This document shows positions 27,781 to 35,037 of a stretch of 64,000 nucleotides of DNA, piece after piece. A program made the position numbers and the translations under genes. The stretch's first letter is position 1. The number at the start of each line of letters is the position of its first letter. The notes beneath the pieces were generated by a model, which was not told the DNA's origin, made no database searches, and was given only the letters and a program-made list of their open reading frames with translations. The stretch lies in the NCBI GenBank assembly GCA_963716245.1, contig OY970300.1, forward strand, positions 310,001-374,000, given 5' to 3'. The stretch comes from VRUE01 sp963716245. Lineage in GTDB: Bacteria; Actinomycetota; Thermoleophilia; Solirubrobacterales; 70-9.

Positions 27781-29023
27781 CAGCGCGCCTCCGCCTCGGC
27801 CGGCTCGGCGTCGAGCTCCTCGGCGATCGATGCGAACGGCAGGCGGAAGCGGAAGGTCGACCCGCCGCCGACCGTCGACTCGGCGGCGATCGTGCCGCCG
27901 TGCAGGTCGACCAGCGACTTGGAGATCGCCAGGCCGAGGCCGGTCCCGCCGACGCGCTGGGTCATGCCGGCGTCGCCGCGCGTGAAGCGCTCGAAGATGT
28001 GCTCGAGCTGATCGCTCGGTATGCCGGGCCCGTCGTCGCTCACCGCGATCTCCACTTCAGCACCGCTGCGCCTCGCGCTCGCCCGGATCGTCGCTCCTTC
28101 CGGGCAATACTCGTTCGCGTTCGTGAGCAGGTTGACCAGCACCTGACGAATCCTGTCGCGATCTGCGTTGACCAGCGGCAGCCCCGGCTCGATCTCCTCG
28201 TACAGCTGCTGCCCCCGCGCGGCGGTCTGCCCGCGCAGCGTGCGCGTCGCCTCTTCGACGAGGGGGGGACCTCGGTTGGGACCGGCGCGATCGTCAGCCT
28301 CCCCGCGTCGCTGCGCGCCAGGTCGAGCAGGTCGTTGAGCAGGCGGACCACGTGGCGGGTGTTGTCGAGGATGATCTCGACCGTCTCCGCCTGCTTGGGG
28401 CTGAGCTTCTCCCGCTCCAGCATCAGCAGCTCGGCGAAGCCCTGCACCGAGGTCAGCGGGCTGCGCAGCTCGTGCGAGGCGGTCAGCACGAACTCGTCTT
28501 TCATCCGTTCGAGCTGGTCGCGTTCGCCGGCACGGCGCTGCAGCTCTTCGGCCATCTCGTTGAAGGCCGAGCCGAGCTGGGCCGTCTCGGAGAGGCCGCC
28601 GACCTTGACGCGGGCTTCCAGGTCGCCTCCCGCCAGGCGTTCGGATGCCTCGACCAGGTCCTCGAGCGGCCGGCGCATCGATGCGATCAGGCCGCTGAAG
28701 AGCAGCGCCGCGCCGGTCAGCCCGGCGATCAGCCCGGCGCCGACCAGCAGCGCCGTGTCGCGCGTCTTGTCGGAGATCTCGTCGCGCAGCACCTGGCGGC
28801 GCTGCTGCTGGGCGAGCACCTCGCGCCGCGCCTCGGCCGGCTCCCGACCGCGCGCCAGCCGGTCGCGGGCCTGGATCTCGATGCGGTAGGAGCGGGCGGT
28901 CGCGTCCTCGAAGTCCTGGCGCTGCTGCAGGAAGCGGGCGACGCCGATCATCGCCAGTCCGGTCAGCACCGCGAAGGCGATCGCGAAGCCGATCGTCAGC
29001 CGATTGGCGAGCGACGGGCTCAA
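27780..29023 (-). pseudogene. Sensor histidine kinase split by a frameshift
   Basis: Two frames together make one full kinase. The upstream frame gives two membrane helices (NRLTIGFAIAFAVLTGLAM and a second near residue 95), a HAMP linker, and the HisKA site ASHELRSPLTSVQGF. The downstream frame gives the HATPase domain (QVLVNLLTNANEYC, DDGPGIP, GGTGLGLAIS). The break is at a run of seven G at 28262-28268 (C on the coding strand). Eight C would restore VPTEVPPLVEEATR. Either the gene is inactivated, the run slips in some cells, or the base is missing in the assembly. The start is probably TTG 29023, close to the divergent phosphotransferase gene. Confidence 0.85.
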
Positions 29024-29057
29024 CCTGAGATGTCGTCGGGAATATGCTTGCGCCGCT

Positions 29058-30122
29058 ATGGGCGACGAGGCTACAGGCACGGCGGACGGCATCGCCGAGG
29101 CACCGCCCGGCATCGATCCACCCGCCGTCGAAGCCTGGTTCGAGGAGCACGTCGAGGGCGCCAAATCGCCGCTTTCCTTCGAGAAGATCTCCGGCGGTCA
29201 CTCCAACCTGACCTACCGGGTCACCGACCTGGCCGGCCGTCGCTGGGCGCTGCGCCGGCCGCCGCTGGGCAAGCGGCTCGGCTCCGCGCACGACATGGGC
29301 CGCGAGCACAAGGTCGTCTCCGCCCTCGGCCCGACCGAGGTCCCGGTGGCGCCCGTGGTCGGCTTCTGTGAGGACGAGGGCGTCAACGAAGCGCCCTTCT
29401 ACGTCATGGAGTTCGTCGACGGGCCGATCCTGCGCGGTCTGGCCGAGGCCGACGCCTTTCCGGAGGAGGAGGACCGGCGGGCGATCGGCGAGCGGGTCGC
29501 CGACACGCTGGCGTCGATCCACGCGGTCGATCCCGACGCCGTCGGGCTCGGCGACCTCGGCCGCAAGGAGGACTACGTCGCCCGCCAGCTGCGCCGCTGG
29601 CACGGGCAGTGGGAGAAGTCGAAGACGCGCGAGCTGCCGGCGATCGACTCGGTGCACGAGCGGCTCTCGGCGCGCATCCCCGAGCAGGGCCCGGCGACGA
29701 TCGTCCACGGCGACTACCGGCTCGACAACATGATCCTGACGCCGGGAGGCGAGGTCGCGGCGGTGGTCGACTGGGAGCTCTGCACGCTCGGCGACCCGCT
29801 CGCCGACGTCGGCCTGCTGATGGTCTACTGGCCCGAAGCCGGCGAGGAGGGGGTCGCGCTCGGTCAGCCGGCGACGATGGCGCCCGGCTTCCCCGGTCGC
29901 GAGGAGCTGAGGGCGCGCTACGCGGAGCGCTCGGGCCGCAACCTATCGCAGCTCGACTTCTTCGTCGCGCTCGGCTACTGGAAGCTCGCGATCATCCTCG
30001 AGGGCGTCTACGCCCGTTACTCGGCCGGCCAGTACGGCAAGGTCGACGAGGGAATACAGCACTTCGCCCGCCTCGTCGAGCGCCTCGCCGAGGCCGCCGA
30101 CGAAGCGGAGCGGCGCGATTGA
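29058..30122 (+). CDS. Phosphotransferase family protein (APH/ACAD10-11-type kinase)
   Basis: Encodes 354 residues of the aminoglycoside-phosphotransferase fold. Visible are the nucleotide-loop segment SGGHSNLTYRV, the catalytic loop HGDYRLDNMIL (Brenner motif) and the metal site VVDWELCTLGDPLADVG. This branch is the bacterial equivalent of the kinase domain fused to acyl-CoA dehydrogenase in ACAD10/11, which phosphorylates 4-hydroxy fatty acyl-CoAs so that they can be dehydrated. An ACAD10/11-like dehydrogenase is 1.8 kb away (31880-33142), which supports that reading; resistance to aminoglycosides is unlikely. ATG 29058 was chosen over an earlier in-frame ATG at 29004 that would overlap the divergent kinase gene. 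Confidence 0.85.
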   Translation: MGDEATGTADGIAEAPPGIDPPAVEAWFEEHVEGAKSPLSFEKISGGHSNLTYRVTDLAGRRWALRRPPLGKRLGSAHDMGREHKVVSALGPTEVPVAPVVGFCEDEGVNEAPFYVMEFVDGPILRGLAEADAFPEEEDRRAIGERVADTLASIHAVDPDAVGLGDLGRKEDYVARQLRRWHGQWEKSKTRELPAIDSVHERLSARIPEQGPATIVHGDYRLDNMILTPGGEVAAVVDWELCTLGDPLADVGLLMVYWPEAGEEGVALGQPATMAPGFPGREELRARYAERSGRNLSQLDFFVALGYWKLAIILEGVYARYSAGQYGKVDEGIQHFARLVERLAEAADEAERRD

Positions 30123-30249
30123 CCGTTCGGGGCCAGTCGGTCCATTTGCTTGACATTCGTCGAGCAGAACTGAAAGGGTCACACCACCTGGGAAGGGTGA
30201 GCCATACGGCTGCCCACGCTCGTCATCGTCTTTCTACGAAGGAGATTTT

Positions 30250-30990
30250 GTGAAGCAGATACGCCGGCATCTCACGTATGCCAACGTGATGTCCTCGATT
30301 GCAGTCTTCATGGTCCTCGGTGGCGCCACCGCCATCGCGGCGACCAAAATCGGCGCCAACCAGCTGAAAGCCAACTCGGTCAAAACCGGCAAGATCGTCA
30401 AAGAAGCGGTCACCGCCGGCAAGATCAAAAACGGCGCGGTGATCGAGTCGAAGATCGGCGACGCCGCCGTGACCACGAACAAACTCGCCGACAACGCCGT
30501 GACCACGCCGAAGATCGCCAACGATGCCGTGATCAGTGACAAGATCGCGAAAGACGCGGTTTCGACGGAGAAAATCGCCAATGATGCGGTGAATACCACC
30601 AAGCTGGCCAACGATGCCGTGACGAACGCCAAACTGGCCAACGGCGCGGTTTCGACCGGGAAGCTCGGCAATCTCGCCGTGACCAGTGAAAAGATCGCCA
30701 ACGGCTCGGTGAGGTCCAACCAGCTCGGAACCATCACTCGGCGTGGAACCCTGGTGAGTGTGCCGGCTGGCAATACGGCACTCGGCGAGGCCACCTGCCT
30801 CGCTGGGGAGCGGGCCATCAGCGGCGGCGGCGCCTGGACTGCCGGCTTCAACGCAGCCCTCGCACAGCAGCTGCATGTCGTGCACACCTTCCCCCAGGCG
30901 AATCTGGTCGGTTGGAGCACCCGGATGTACAACGGATCCGGTGCGGCGCAGAGCTTCAATGCGTATGTGACGTGTCTCCAGGCCGGTTAG
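30250..30990 (+). CDS. Decapeptide-repeat exported protein, complete copy
   Basis: Encodes 246 residues and is the best-formed member of the family here. The N-terminus has a basic start and hydrophobic segment (YANVMSSIAVFMVLGGATA) ending in AAT. From about residue 33 to 160 there are some 12 decapeptides (NDAVTNAKLA, NGAVSTGKLG), with V at position 4 and K-I/L near position 8, giving a regular amphipathic stack. The last 85 residues form a beta domain with CLAGERAISGGGAW and a final Cys in VTCLQAG. The GTG start follows AAGGAG by about six bases. A strong terminator follows. Presumably surface-exposed; function unknown. Confidence 0.8.
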   Translation: MKQIRRHLTYANVMSSIAVFMVLGGATAIAATKIGANQLKANSVKTGKIVKEAVTAGKIKNGAVIESKIGDAAVTTNKLADNAVTTPKIANDAVISDKIAKDAVSTEKIANDAVNTTKLANDAVTNAKLANGAVSTGKLGNLAVTSEKIANGSVRSNQLGTITRRGTLVSVPAGNTALGEATCLAGERAISGGGAWTAGFNAALAQQLHVVHTFPQANLVGWSTRMYNGSGAAQSFNAYVTCLQAG

Positions 30991-31012
30991 CGGTCAGCCT
31001 CTAACGGCATGA

Positions 31013-31043
31013 AAGGGCCGGGCGAAAGCCCGGCCCTTCATTT
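31013..31043. terminator. Rho-independent type terminator (bidirectional)
   Basis: An 11-bp stem AAGGGCCGGGC (31013-31023), loop GAAA, and its complement (31028-31038), followed by CATTT. It closes the repeat-protein gene and overlaps the stop codon of the minus-strand nucleotidyltransferase gene, so it serves both. Confidence 0.8.
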
Positions 31044-31529
31044 GGCCGGCTTGCGCCGCCGCCGCAGTGCCTCGCGGGTGGCGTAGAGCGCCGGAAGCGC
31101 GGCGGTGTCCTTTGGCCTGCCCAACTCCTCCTTGGAGGCGATCACCTGGTCGAGCGTGATCGCGCGGATGCGGATGTCCCCGAGAGTCAACTCGATCGTC
31201 GCGACGTCCTCGAAGCCTCCGATCGCGGCGGCCTGCGGGACGACGTCGAGCGGTCCGGCTTCGGTCTCGAAGTGCTGCATCCTCCAGCCGAGGAAGTCGG
31301 CGCCTTCGAGCTCGGTCGGCCCGTCGCCGGCGCGCGGTCGTGCCCCGAGCGCGTTGAGCGCCGCCGCGAGCCGCTCGGCGTTGTCTAGCTCGCGGCGCGG
31401 CATCACGTCGAGGTCGAGCGTGACCGCCGGGCTTCCCTGCAGCCAGGCGGCGACAGCGCCGATCACGCAGAACTCGACCTCGTGCTCGACCAGCGAGCGC
31501 AGCCCCCTCTCGGGGTCGAGCTCCGTCAA
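31038..31529 (-). CDS. Nucleotidyltransferase-fold protein, partner of HTH regulator
   Basis: Encodes 163 residues with the minimal nucleotidyltransferase pattern: VIGAVAAWL, D39-L-D41 in TLDLDVMP, and a third Asp in GPLDVVP. The usual second Gly (GG or GS) is Ala here, which may weaken activity. The last part (ITLDQVIASKEELGRPKD) is typical of the AbiEii/DUF6036-like group. The TTG start overlaps the TGA of the HTH gene (TTGA), the same coupling as at 18990. Together with the HTH gene and its operator it forms a compact two-gene module that looks like toxin-antitoxin; toxicity is inferred only. Confidence 0.75.
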   Translation of the reverse strand: MTELDPERGLRSLVEHEVEFCVIGAVAAWLQGSPAVTLDLDVMPRRELDNAERLAAALNALGARPRAGDGPTELEGADFLGWRMQHFETEAGPLDVVPQAAAIGGFEDVATIELTLGDIRIRAITLDQVIASKEELGRPKDTAALPALYATREALRRRRKPAK

Positions 31530-31837
31530 CTCCCGCTCGCCATCTCGCGAAGACGGGCGTAGCGGCGCAGGGAACGCAGCCGCTCCTCCAGCGTGAGCTG
31601 GAGCAGGGTCTCGGCCAGAGCGACGTCGTCGGGGTCGGGCACCGGCTCGGCGCTCAGCCGCAGACTCTGGCCGCACGCGGCGGCGAGTCGCTGCAGCGTC
31701 TCCCAGGACGGCGTCGCCGCGCTTCGCTCGTAGCGCGCCACCGCCGGCTGCGAGGTTCCGGCCCGCCGGGCGAGGGCTCGCTGCGAAAGCCGCGCGTCGC
31801 GTCGCATCCTCTGCAGGAGAGCGCCTGGGGAAGCCAC
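31526..31837 (-). CDS. XRE-family HTH regulator (candidate antitoxin)
   Basis: Encodes 103 residues. The XRE-type helix-turn-helix covers about residues 6-58 (LSQRALARRAGTSQPAVARY with RSAATPSWETLQRLA). The C-terminal helices (LAETLLQLTLEERLRSLRRY) could bind the downstream nucleotidyltransferase. The GTG start at 31837 has little ribosome-site sequence upstream, and a perfect 20-bp palindrome ends 8 bases before it, the expected place for an autoregulatory operator. Coupled to the nucleotidyltransferase by a TTGA overlap. Confidence 0.85.
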   Translation of the reverse strand: MASPGALLQRMRRDARLSQRALARRAGTSQPAVARYERSAATPSWETLQRLAAACGQSLRLSAEPVPDPDDVALAETLLQLTLEERLRSLRRYARLREMASGS

Positions 31838-31844
31838 CCAGCGA

Positions 31845-31864
31845 TGATACCTGATCAGGTATCA
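31845..31864. promoter_or_regulatory. Perfect 20-bp operator palindrome of the HTH module
   Basis: TGATACCTGATCAGGTATCA is a perfect inverted repeat located 8 bases upstream of the XRE gene start and 16 bases from the stop codon of the acyl-CoA dehydrogenase gene. Its AT content and position suggest that the XRE dimer binds it and represses its own operon. Confidence 0.75.
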
Positions 31865-31879
31865 AAATTGAGATCCGTC

Positions 31880-33142
31880 CTAGATCGGCCGCGGTGCGTG
31901 CTTGGGCTCGAGCGCGCCTTCAGCTTCGGCTTCGGCGCGCTTGGCCCAGCGGTTCAGCTCGCGGCGGGCGAGGACCATCTTGTGGACCTCGTCGGGGCCG
32001 TCGGCGAGGCGCAGCATGCGGCTGAAGCGCCAGAGGGCGGCGAGCGGGGTGTCGTCGGTCATCCCCAGCGAGCCGTGGATCTGGATCGCGCGATCGAGCA
32101 CGTCCATGACCATGTTGGCGGCGACGATCTTGATCGCCGAGATCGCCTGGCGGGCGGCGCGCTTGCCCTCGGTGTCCATCTTCCACGCCGCGTACATCGT
32201 CAGCAGCCGGGCCTGGTCGATCTCCATCCGCGAGGTCGCGATCGCCTCCTGGACGAACTGCTTGTCGGCAAGCGGCCCGCCGAACGCCTCGCGTTCGTTG
32301 GCGCGGCGGCACATCATCTCGTGTGCCCGCTCGGCGGTGCCGATCGCGCGCATGCAGTGGTGGATTCGGCCGGGGCCGAGCCGGTCCTGGGCGACCGCGA
32401 AGCCCATCGCCTCCTGGCCGAGCAGGTTGGCGACCGGGACGCGGCACTCTTCGAAGCGGATCTCGCAGTGGCCGGGGCCGCCGTCGTGGCCCATCACCGG
32501 GATCGGCCGGACGAGGTTGAAGCCGGGGTTGTCGGTCGGCACGCAGATCATCGAGGCGCGCGCGTAGGGGTGGCCGTCGGGCTCGGTGACGACCATCGCG
32601 ATGCAGAGGTCGGCGCCGACCGCTCCCGAGGTGAACCACTTGTGGCCCTCGACCACCCACTCGTCGCCGTCGCGCGTCGCCTTCGCGCGGATCAGGGTGG
32701 GATCGGAGCCCGACACCTCCGGCTCGGTCATCGCGAAGCAGGAGCGGATCCGGCCCTCGAGCAACGGCTCCAGCCAGCGCTCCTTCTGCTCGTCGGTCCC
32801 GTGCTCGGCGAGGATCTCCATGTTGCCGGTGTCCGGCGCGCCGCAGTTGAACGCCATCGGCGCGGCGGCGGGGCTACGGCCCATCTCCTCGCAGAGCAGC
32901 CCGTACTCCCAGTTGCTCAGGCCCGGCCCATAGCGCTCGTCGGGCATGAACAGGTTCCAGAGGCCCTCGGCCTTCGCCCGCTCGCGGACCTCGACCAGGA
33001 TCTTCGGGTAGGGGACGCCCGGCTTCACCTCCGCGTCGAGCGCCTCCATGATCTCCCGCTCCTGCGGGTAGAGGTGCTCGTCCATGAAGTCGAGGATGCG
33101 CTCGCGCAGCGTCTCGACCTGGGGGCTCGGCTTGAAGTCCAT
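31880..33142 (-). CDS. Acyl-CoA dehydrogenase, ACAD10/11-like
   Basis: Encodes 420 residues. Visible are the N-terminal helical domain, the FAD/substrate region CFAMTEPEVSGSDPT, the middle beta domain WVVEGHKWFTSGAVGAD, and the C-terminal helices with QIHGSLGMTDDTPLA. The C-terminal Arg-rich segment (SRMLRLADGPDEVHKMVLAR) is typical of the long-chain or ACAD10/11 branch. It oxidises acyl-CoA to enoyl-CoA. The phosphotransferase at 29058 is the likely functional partner, the two matching the fused eukaryotic protein. ATG at 33142; 16 bases separate it from the RibD-type gene upstream, so cotranscription is likely. Confidence 0.92.
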   Translation of the reverse strand: MDFKPSPQVETLRERILDFMDEHLYPQEREIMEALDAEVKPGVPYPKILVEVRERAKAEGLWNLFMPDERYGPGLSNWEYGLLCEEMGRSPAAAPMAFNCGAPDTGNMEILAEHGTDEQKERWLEPLLEGRIRSCFAMTEPEVSGSDPTLIRAKATRDGDEWVVEGHKWFTSGAVGADLCIAMVVTEPDGHPYARASMICVPTDNPGFNLVRPIPVMGHDGGPGHCEIRFEECRVPVANLLGQEAMGFAVAQDRLGPGRIHHCMRAIGTAERAHEMMCRRANEREAFGGPLADKQFVQEAIATSRMEIDQARLLTMYAAWKMDTEGKRAARQAISAIKIVAANMVMDVLDRAIQIHGSLGMTDDTPLAALWRFSRMLRLADGPDEVHKMVLARRELNRWAKRAEAEAEGALEPKHAPRPI

Positions 33143-33158
33143 CGGGCGGGGTCCTCTC

Positions 33159-33899
33159 CTAGTCGCTGGGGGCGCAACGGTAGCGGGCGAACAGCTCGCC
33201 CTCCTCCTCCAGCAGCCAGGCCAACTCGAGTGGCGCGACCTCCGGCAGATCGCCCTCGACGATCCGCGGCGCGAGCCCGCCCGACAGCTTCGGGGAGATC
33301 GTCAGGAAGAGGTCGTCGACCAGGCCCGCGGCCTGCAGCTGTCCGTAGAGGTGCGGGCCGCCCTCGCAGAGCAGCGCGCGGACGCCGCGCTCCTGCCGCA
33401 GGTGACGCAGCGCCTCGTCGAGGTCGACCGCATCCTCGTGGCGGACGACGCTCAGCTCGGCGTCGACCTCGGGCGGCTCGGCCTCCGAGGAGGTGAAGAC
33501 GACGACCTCGGCCTCGGGCTCGGCGAACAGCGGCGCGTCCCAGGGCAGGTCGAGGCGGCCGCTGACGATCGCCATCAGGGGCTCCCGTGTGAGGCCCGCC
33601 CGTTCGCGCCGTTCCCGCTTCTCCTTGCCGGGGACGGGGCGTCCATAGCGCTCGACGCGCATCGTGCCGGCGCCGATCATCACCGCGTCGAAGCGGGTGC
33701 GCAAGCCGGCCAGCATCGCCGTGTCGGTCTTCGACCCGATCGGCCCCGAGCGCCCTTCGATCGTCGCCCGCCCGTCGACCGTGACGACGAAGTTCATCGC
33801 CACGAAGGGCCGTTGGTCGGAGGCTTGCTTCCAAGGCCGGTAGGCGTCGAGCTGCTCCTCCACCGTGGTTGGACCCGGGTCGGGGATCAGCCGTCGCAC
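33159..33899 (-). CDS. RibD C-terminal / DHFR-fold reductase
   Basis: Encodes 246 residues. The fold signature is FVAMNFVVTVDGRATIEG, then FDAVMIGAGTMRVERYGRP, and LLCEGGPHLYGQL near 175, as in the RibD reductase domain, which uses NADPH to reduce the ribosyl side chain in riboflavin synthesis. There is no deaminase domain and no riboflavin gene nearby, so it is more likely one of the many stand-alone RibD_C reductases of actinobacteria with an unknown substrate. GTG start at 33899. A family A palindrome lies directly upstream. Confidence 0.82.
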   Translation of the reverse strand: MRRLIPDPGPTTVEEQLDAYRPWKQASDQRPFVAMNFVVTVDGRATIEGRSGPIGSKTDTAMLAGLRTRFDAVMIGAGTMRVERYGRPVPGKEKRERRERAGLTREPLMAIVSGRLDLPWDAPLFAEPEAEVVVFTSSEAEPPEVDAELSVVRHEDAVDLDEALRHLRQERGVRALLCEGGPHLYGQLQAAGLVDDLFLTISPKLSGGLAPRIVEGDLPEVAPLELAWLLEEEGELFARYRCAPSD

Positions 33900-33908
33900 G
33901 GATGCAGC

Positions 33909-34030
33909 CTAAAGCGCTCCTCGTGCGGGTGGCGCGGTGGCGGGGGTCCCCCATAGCGCAGGGCGCCGTAGGCGTCCGAGCACATGGGGGAGGGCCGCCG
34001 CGACAGGACCCGCACGTCGGGGCGCTTTAG
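33909..34030 (+). repeat. Palindromic element family A, copy 2 (intergenic, longest arms)
   Basis: The family unit runs 33925-34013 on the plus strand, opening GCGGGTGGCGCGG and closing CCGCGACAGGACCCGC, with internal arms TCCCCCAT and ATGGGGGA. Flanking sequence extends the hairpin: CTAAAGCGC (33909-33917) pairs with GCGCTTTAG (34022-34030), and CGTGCGGGT pairs with ACCCGCACG. The far arm includes the stop codon of the sulfotransferase gene. It separates that gene from the RibD-type gene on the same strand. Confidence 0.82.
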
Positions 34031-35016
34031 GAGTAGTCGTGCCAGCCGGCGAACTCGCGGCCGGCGAAGTCCTGCAGCGCCGCCACGTCGGAGCCGAAGC
34101 GGCTGCGGACCGTCTCGAAGAGGTCGTCGGGGAGCTTCGGCTTCGGGGCCGGCGGCTTCTCGGGGTCGTGGACGACCTTCTCGACGAGCCAGCGCATCGA
34201 CTCGGGCAGGCGGTCGAAGTTGCGGTCGAAGGAGCGCAGGCCCGGCAGTTTGACCAGCTTCTCCATCACCTGGTATTTGTCGCCCTGCTTGGCGCTCGAC
34301 TTCTCCCACTCGCGGTCGAACTGCTCGGAGGTGAAGCCTTCGTCGACGCCGGCGAAGCGGAACGCCCGGCGCATCGTCTCCTCGCGTTCGCTCTGCAGCT
34401 CCTCCTGCGTGACGATCGCGATCTGCTCGCGGTCGAACAGCTCCAGGTAGGGCTCCAGCTGCATCCAGTACATCGAGCGGTGCATGTAGGAGCTGTCGGG
34501 CTCCGACAGGGTGGCCACCAACTCGCGGGTCTCGTAGCCGGCCCCGGTCGCGTGGACCCAGTGCGAGAGGATCCGCTTGATCGGGTCGCGCACCATGTAG
34601 AGCAGGCGGGCGTCGGGGCAGTGCTGGTGGATGCGCTCGGGGACCCCCTTGAAGCGCGGCAGGTTCGTGTAGTGGGGAGAGGACTCGCCGCGCACCTTGA
34701 AGCGCCCGTCGAAGCGGCTCGCGTACCAATTGAGGCCGAGGTCCCAGTTCAGCTCCTCGACGAAGAAGTTCAGCTCCTTCGGCTTCGACATGTGGATTTC
34801 AGGGTGCAGGCCGAGGTAGTGGTGGATGCTCGTCGTGCCGCACTTGAGCCCGCCGACGATGATCAGATTCGGCAGCGCCGCGTGGCGCTTGCGACGCCGC
34901 CGGAAGCGGCTGCGGCGGTCGCCGGTGTAGCGCTCGCGGGCACGCGCACACATCGCCTCGTCGGCGGGATCACGTGGGGCGGCAGGGAGCGTCTGAGTCG
35001 TCTCGGGCTCTGACAC
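34027..35016 (-). CDS. Sulfotransferase family protein
   Basis: Encodes 329 residues. The PAPS-binding signatures are clear: the 5'-phosphosulfate loop LIIVGGLKCGTTSIHHYLG near residues 51-69 and the 3'-phosphate motif YMVRDPIKRILSHW near 130-145. It should move sulfate from PAPS to a hydroxyl or amino group of a glycan, lipid or small molecule. No signal peptide; a basic N-terminal stretch (RRSRFRRRRKRH) precedes the domain. GTG start, divergent from the membrane protein at 35038 with a 21-bp gap. Acceptor unknown; no PAPS-forming genes are in the window. Confidence 0.9.
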   Translation of the reverse strand: MSEPETTQTLPAAPRDPADEAMCARARERYTGDRRSRFRRRRKRHAALPNLIIVGGLKCGTTSIHHYLGLHPEIHMSKPKELNFFVEELNWDLGLNWYASRFDGRFKVRGESSPHYTNLPRFKGVPERIHQHCPDARLLYMVRDPIKRILSHWVHATGAGYETRELVATLSEPDSSYMHRSMYWMQLEPYLELFDREQIAIVTQEELQSEREETMRRAFRFAGVDEGFTSEQFDREWEKSSAKQGDKYQVMEKLVKLPGLRSFDRNFDRLPESMRWLVEKVVHDPEKPPAPKPKLPDDLFETVRSRFGSDVAALQDFAGREFAGWHDYS

Positions 35017-35037
35017 GAGCGGGCTAGTGTAGCTGCG

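Noticed and set aside
29058..30122. Aminoglycoside resistance gene
   Set aside because: Although the fold is APH-like, the nearby ACAD10/11-like dehydrogenase and the sequence type fit acyl-CoA metabolism better.
30150..30155. TTGACA as a -35 box before the repeat-protein gene
   Set aside because: No acceptable -10 sequence lies 16-18 bases downstream.
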